Shown here piece by piece: positions 60,700 through 64,000 of a stretch of 64,000 bases of DNA. The stretch is from positions 372,001 through 436,000 of the forward strand of contig NZ_BMEL01000002.1 in assembly GCF_014636475.1 (NCBI RefSeq), read 5' to 3'. Each line of letters opens with the position of its first letter. Positions within the stretch are counted from its first letter, which is position 1. The notes under the pieces were generated by a model. That model ran no database searches, was not told the DNA's origin, and saw nothing but the letters and a program-made list of their open reading frames with translations. A program made the position numbers and the translations under genes. This DNA is from Halobacillus andaensis (GTDB taxonomy: Bacteria > Bacillota > Bacilli > Bacillales > Halobacillaceae).

Positions 60700-61578
60700 C
60701 TAAGATCGATACGCTTTTCTTACTTCCTCTTCAATCAACGCCCATGCTTCTTCAGCCTTTTGTTTTGGTCCTAAATGTGTAAAGGCATGGGTGCAGTTTT
60801 CGAACACTTCATGCCGGACTGGTACGCCTGCATTCTTCAATTTCTCTGCATATCTTCCGGCCTCTGGGTTAAAAGCATCATACTCTCCCACAATGACTAG
60901 AGCATTTGCTATACCTTCAACATTTTCAGCTAATACGGGAGATGCGAACGGATGCTCAGCCTGCTCTTGACCTGGTACATAACATTTGTTTAGAAAGTTT
61001 GCCACCTGAGGAAATTTCGCTCGCCTCGGGTCGGGCTCTGGTTTGTCTGCATGTGGAGTGACGAAATCGAGCATCGGGTAGCAAAGAACCTGAAGGGTGG
61101 GTTGAGGAGCCTGGCGCTCTTTTAATAATAAGCAGAGCGCAGCTGCAATATTGGCTCCAGAACTTTGCCCGCCGATGGCTATTCTTTCAGGATCGATGCC
61201 GAGAGAGCCGGCATTTGCTCTGATCCATTGAATGAGTTCATAAGCCTGCTCAACAGGCTCTGGAAAAGGATGTTCCGGGGCCTTTGCGTAATCAACATTT
61301 ACAACCATGCTGCCAGTGTGGTTAGCTAGCTGCCGGCAATAGGGATCATCCATTTCTTTATCGTTCATAATAAAAGCTCCGCCGTGAAAATTCATATATA
61401 CGGGCAGTTTTTTAACTGATGTTCCTAACGGATAATAGCAGGAAACATATGTATCTTTTACGCTTGTTTCGATCATGATTTCTCTTATTTCTTTCACCTC
61501 TTGGCAAGGAACCATAGGGGCTTTTTTTTCCTGATTGGGTAAAAGGCGAAGCGATCTTGCAACAATATGAGTAAGCAT
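60700..61578 (-). CDS. Alpha/beta hydrolase, HSL-family esterase
   Basis: A 292-residue carboxylesterase of the hormone-sensitive lipase type. The oxyanion motif NFHGGAFIMND is near 66, the nucleophile Ser is in IGGQSSGANIAAAL near 138, the acid is in GEYDAFNPEAG and the His in CTHAFTHLG near 263. No signal peptide is visible. The second ATG (61578) is better spaced from GAGGG than the first (61584). Confidence 0.85.
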   Translation of the reverse strand: MLTHIVARSLRLLPNQEKKAPMVPCQEVKEIREIMIETSVKDTYVSCYYPLGTSVKKLPVYMNFHGGAFIMNDKEMDDPYCRQLANHTGSMVVNVDYAKAPEHPFPEPVEQAYELIQWIRANAGSLGIDPERIAIGGQSSGANIAAALCLLLKERQAPQPTLQVLCYPMLDFVTPHADKPEPDPRRAKFPQVANFLNKCYVPGQEQAEHPFASPVLAENVEGIANALVIVGEYDAFNPEAGRYAEKLKNAGVPVRHEVFENCTHAFTHLGPKQKAEEAWALIEEEVRKAYRS

Positions 61579-61737
61579 GTACATCCCTCTTTTTTATTTT
61601 TACTTGTACCCACTATCCTGCCGATGTAATCGGAAATGCTCCTTTAGTTTTTTGAGTAAGGGAACAGAAAAAAGGGTACACGAATAACAAATACATAGAT
61701 TTCATGACTAAACTGAAAAAGTATGAGGTGAGTCGCC

Positions 61738-62811
61738 ATGTGGTTTATGATTACGGCTGTCGCAGCTACACTTTTACTTTTTGGGAAGAGGGTTTCTTTC
61801 CCTATCCAAAAACAGAAAAGCACATCGTCGTATTCAATTATTATCCCTGCCCGAAATGAAGAAAAGAATTTGAAGCGGCTGCTTACGTCCATTCTTGACG
61901 ATGAAAATGAAGATAGAGAAGTGATCGTAGTTGATGATCATTCAGAAGATCGAACGCGAGAAACTGCTGAAGCCTATGGAGTAAAAGTCATAAGCAATCC
62001 TCCTTTGCCTGAAGACTGGATGGGGAAATCGTGGGCCTGCTATAACGGTGCCAAAGAAGCCAAAGGTACATCTTTGGTGTTTCTTGATGCGGACACGTGG
62101 TTTTCTCCCGACGGTACAAATAAGCTCATTCAATACTTAGAAACAAAGGGACAGGACGTTTTAATTACGGTTCATCCTTACCATTACATGAAATCTTTTT
62201 GGGAAAAGCTTTCTGCTGTCTTTCACTTAGTTGTGTTTGCTTCATCAGGAATTACTACAATCTTTAGAGATCAAATCGGTACAAGGGGAGGGTTCGGTCC
62301 TTGCTTACTCATTAAAGCCGACACCTATTGGGAACTGGAAGGGCACCACGCTATTCGTAGTGAAATTGTGGAACACCTTGCACTGGCTAGGCGGGCTGAA
62401 TCAAAAGGCATTAGAACGTATGCGTTTAGTGGCAAAAGGGTTGTCAATATGCGTATGTATGAAGCAAGCCTGAAAGCAGTCATAGAAGGATGGTCGAAAA
62501 GCTTTGCCTCTGGAGCGAAAACCGCATCGCCGTGGATGACAGTAGCGAATATTGTATGGATTACAGCTATTGTTTCTTACCTTATTAATATACCTGAAAT
62601 GGGCTGGTGGAGTGTAGTTGGCTATCTTCTTCTTGCTTTTTGGCTGTATCGAGTCCTGCAGGATATTGGGAATTTCCGCTGGTATGATGCTCTTCTTTTT
62701 CCTTTGCATTTTATCTTTTTTGTTATTTTATTTGCCTATTCGCTCTTGAAGACATTTTTGTTTAAACAAACGACGTGGAAAGGACGTAATATTACAGGAA
62801 AAAAGAAATAG
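61738..62811 (+). CDS. GT2 glycosyltransferase, CrtQ-like membrane protein
   Basis: A 357-residue protein with an N-terminal membrane segment, a family 2 GT domain (SIIIPARNEEKNLKRLL near 33, VIVVDDHSEDRTRE near 62, VFLDADTWFSPDG near 114) and three or four C-terminal membrane segments. The order and length resemble CrtQ, which glycosylates carotenoid acids in staphylococci, and Halobacillus-like carotenoid pathways. No other carotenoid gene is nearby, so polysaccharide or lipid glycosylation remains possible. A GAGGTGAG site precedes the ATG. Confidence 0.75.
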   Translation: MWFMITAVAATLLLFGKRVSFPIQKQKSTSSYSIIIPARNEEKNLKRLLTSILDDENEDREVIVVDDHSEDRTRETAEAYGVKVISNPPLPEDWMGKSWACYNGAKEAKGTSLVFLDADTWFSPDGTNKLIQYLETKGQDVLITVHPYHYMKSFWEKLSAVFHLVVFASSGITTIFRDQIGTRGGFGPCLLIKADTYWELEGHHAIRSEIVEHLALARRAESKGIRTYAFSGKRVVNMRMYEASLKAVIEGWSKSFASGAKTASPWMTVANIVWITAIVSYLINIPEMGWWSVVGYLLLAFWLYRVLQDIGNFRWYDALLFPLHFIFFVILFAYSLLKTFLFKQTTWKGRNITGKKK

Positions 62812-62856
62812 AGACGAAGTAAAAAGACAAGGGTTCTTTTTTCGTTAATAAAAAAA

Positions 62857-62889
62857 GCTGTAGAAAAACAGATGGTTTCTCTACAGCTT
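62857..62889. terminator. Terminator between convergent genes
   Basis: GCTGTAGA and TCTACAGC form a stem. On the minus strand it is followed by TTTTTTT, so it mainly ends the downstream minus-strand gene; the glycosyltransferase may share it. Confidence 0.75.
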
Positions 62890-62908
62890 ATCCTCCTGAT
62901 CATGTTCT

Positions 62909-63439
62909 CTATTTAAGTTGAGGGCGTTCGTTAACCTGCTCTTTAATCTTCTCCGGATCAAACTCCTTTAGAGAGGATGATTCAGGTGGAAAGGGCATAA
63001 ACTCCTCATCCCTTTTTAATTCGGGATGGGTGTGTTTCCCTGAGGACTTATATCTTATATGAAACTCTTCTTGAAATTCAGGGACCTCATGGGGTGAAGA
63101 CGCCTGTTTCATGCCAGATATCCATGTCTCGAAATTATAAGTCCCTCTATCAATAATTTCACACAGATCTTCTAGGGATAAGGTCAATTCCGTTAAACAA
63201 TCCAATCCATTCCTTAAGATAATACCTCTTTCTTTGGCTTTCTCAATAGAGTGTTCCAACCTGTAAGGCGTGTCCTGATAATGAAATTCAATAAAGCAGC
63301 TGCTGCGATCCCAATTAAAATTAAAATCCTCAATTTTTAAACGCTTGATCACCCTTATAAGCTTTCTTTCGCAAATATATTGTTCTTTGTGCGGCATCCA
63401 CTTGTATAAAACGTTCTTAAACATACCTTTTTTAAACAT
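62909..63439 (-). CDS. Hypothetical protein
   Basis: A 176-residue soluble protein with a basic N-terminus (MFKKGMFKNVLYKWMPHKEQ) and a Pro- and Glu-rich tail. The segment FNFNWDRSSCFIEFHYQDTPYRLEHSIEKAKERGI looks like a mixed alpha/beta domain. The ATG at 63439 is well spaced from AGGAAGG; a GTG at 63448 overlaps it. I do not recognise the family. Confidence 0.65.
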   Translation of the reverse strand: MFKKGMFKNVLYKWMPHKEQYICERKLIRVIKRLKIEDFNFNWDRSSCFIEFHYQDTPYRLEHSIEKAKERGIILRNGLDCLTELTLSLEDLCEIIDRGTYNFETWISGMKQASSPHEVPEFQEEFHIRYKSSGKHTHPELKRDEEFMPFPPESSSLKEFDPEKIKEQVNERPQLK

Positions 63440-63591
63440 AATATTCACCTTCCTATTTTTGTGACTAATGTGAGGGCGTAACCTTATACTAATGACTTCT
63501 ACAAAATAAATAAAAACCCTGTTTTAATCGTTTTACAATTACTGATATTTTTTTACAAAATGAACCATGATTCGACCTTTGGCCAAATAAA

Positions 63592-63620
63592 AAGATCAGA
63601 GCTGCTTGAGCTCTGATCTT
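63592..63620 (-). terminator. Perfect hairpin acting as minus-strand terminator
   Basis: AAGATCAGAGCT and AGCTCTGATCTT form a 12-bp stem with GCTTG loop. The minus strand continues TTTTTATTT, so it would end transcripts from the gene at the right edge. Confidence 0.75.
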
Positions 63621-63790
63621 CAGCTTGTAGAGAAACTTTAGTTCTCTTTTTTATCTCAACAGTATAAACATTACTTGCATGAGGGAAAGGAAAGGGTTGT
63701 AGGAAACGAATCTCTTTCCAGGCCCTACACGACGTGGGGGCGTTTAATGTTGGCACGTGATGTGCCGAACGTAATCGAACTTCCTTTGTA
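63619..63790. repeat. Dispersed intergenic repeat, family A copy 4
   Basis: CTTCAGCTTGTAGAGAAACT, then TATCTCAACAGTATAAAC, CTTGCATGAGG and a hairpin-like block ending GTAGGAAACGAATCTCTTTCC. The order matches copy 3. The 505-bp gap 63440-63944 holds this, the hairpin at 63592 and the next repeat; no gene is supported. Confidence 0.6.
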
Positions 63791-63847
63791 TATACGCAGA
63801 TCATTAGCGAAGTATTTTGACGAAGCGATGGTGTAAATTCTCTTTCA

Positions 63848-63921
63848 CATAAATCATCCGAACGGATTTCTTCAGAAGCGTTCGGATTAATTTATGCTTT
63901 ATTCAGTTTTGTCCCAGCCTA
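63848..63921. repeat. Dispersed hairpin repeat, family C copy 2
   Basis: Read in reverse it gives AGGCTGGGACAAAACTGAAT, AAAGCATAAATTAATCCGAACG and CGTTCGGATGATTT, matching the copy at 45177 over most of its length. Confidence 0.65.
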
Positions 63922-63944
63922 TTCTTTTCATGGGAGAGGATGCT

Positions 63945-64000
63945 TTATTTCAACTCTTCATAATAAGTATGCACGACAGCAATGATCGTTCCAAGCGTCT
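63945..64000 (-). CDS. 3' end of a minus-strand gene (leaves window)
   Basis: The minus-strand frame reads TLGTIIAVVHTYYEELK and TAA, open to the window edge. The terminator at 63592 is on the right strand for it. Only 17 codons are visible, so no identity is given. Confidence 0.35.
   Translation of the reverse strand, partial: TLGTIIAVVHTYYEELK

Noticed and set aside
63553-63804. 83-codon minus-strand ORF
   Set aside because: It coincides with a family A repeat and the hairpin at 63592, and its translation is not gene-like.
1-64000. CRISPR array, tRNA or rRNA genes, integrase or prophage
   Set aside because: No regularly spaced repeats, cloverleaf-like sequences, rRNA motifs or phage genes were found; the gene content is ordinary chromosome with intergenic repeats.

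Overview
The window looks like the chromosome of a moderately halophilic, low-to-mid GC Gram-positive member of the Bacillaceae (a Halobacillus-like marine or saline bacterium). The evidence is the Bacillus-style ribosome binding sites, frequent GTG/TTG starts, the complete argCJBD-carAB-argF order, YfiB/YfiC-type ABC exporters, CcpA-type cre sites, a PurR-type operator, acidic secreted proteins and an operon that starts with an ectoine hydrolase. The genus is inference. No rRNA, tRNA, CRISPR array or intact insertion sequence was seen.

Layout. 1-3.5 kb: CHY zinc-finger protein (cut by the window edge), small membrane proteins, a DUF2332 protein and a RodA/FtsW-family protein. 3.5-4.3 kb: a gene-free stretch built of dispersed repeats. 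4.3-11.4 kb: a six-gene catabolic operon headed by a DoeA/EutD-like ectoine hydrolase, followed by an ornithine-cyclodeaminase-family protein, a Cys/Met-metabolism PLP enzyme, an M20 amidohydrolase, a homoserine-dehydrogenase-like enzyme and an aldehyde dehydrogenase. 11.5-15.1 kb: CAP-domain lipoprotein, SGNH hydrolase, Gfo/Idh/MocA oxidoreductase, HxlR regulator. 15.2-21.2 kb: heterodimeric ABC exporter pair, then on the minus strand an ABC-2 exporter with its TetR regulator and a double palindromic operator. 21.3-22.7 kb: cupredoxin protein and a decayed IS1182-type element.

22.7-32 kb: two related sugar-phosphate units. One is malA-malP with a divergent GntR regulator; the other is a second GH4 hydrolase, a ChbG-type deacetylase, a GlcNAc-type PTS transporter, nagB and a second GntR regulator. 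A nearly identical 21-bp operator-like sequence precedes both GH4 genes. 32-35.4 kb: small membrane and acetyltransferase genes and an orphan lysine/ornithine N-hydroxylase. 35.7-45.1 kb: the arginine operon with candidate ArgR sites. 45.5-52.1 kb: hypothetical protein, LysR regulator, a gamma-glutamyltranspeptidase with an extra domain at its processing junction, peptidase E, and a secreted phosphoesterase. 52.5-54.6 kb: a TPP riboswitch and terminator controlling ylmB-tenA, the salvage route for degraded thiamin pyrimidine. 54.7-62.8 kb: purT with PurR-type boxes, SelO, a short-chain dehydrogenase, an old-yellow-enzyme homologue, an esterase and a CrtQ-like glycosyltransferase. 62.9-64 kb: a hypothetical gene, more repeats, and the 3' end of a gene that leaves the window.

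Three features deserve most attention. The ectoine operon seems to have unrelated enzymes in the usual DoeB and DoeD/EutB positions. The amino-sugar cluster carries a GH4 enzyme with the alpha-type motif. The intergenic regions carry at least three families of dispersed, hairpin-rich repeats.
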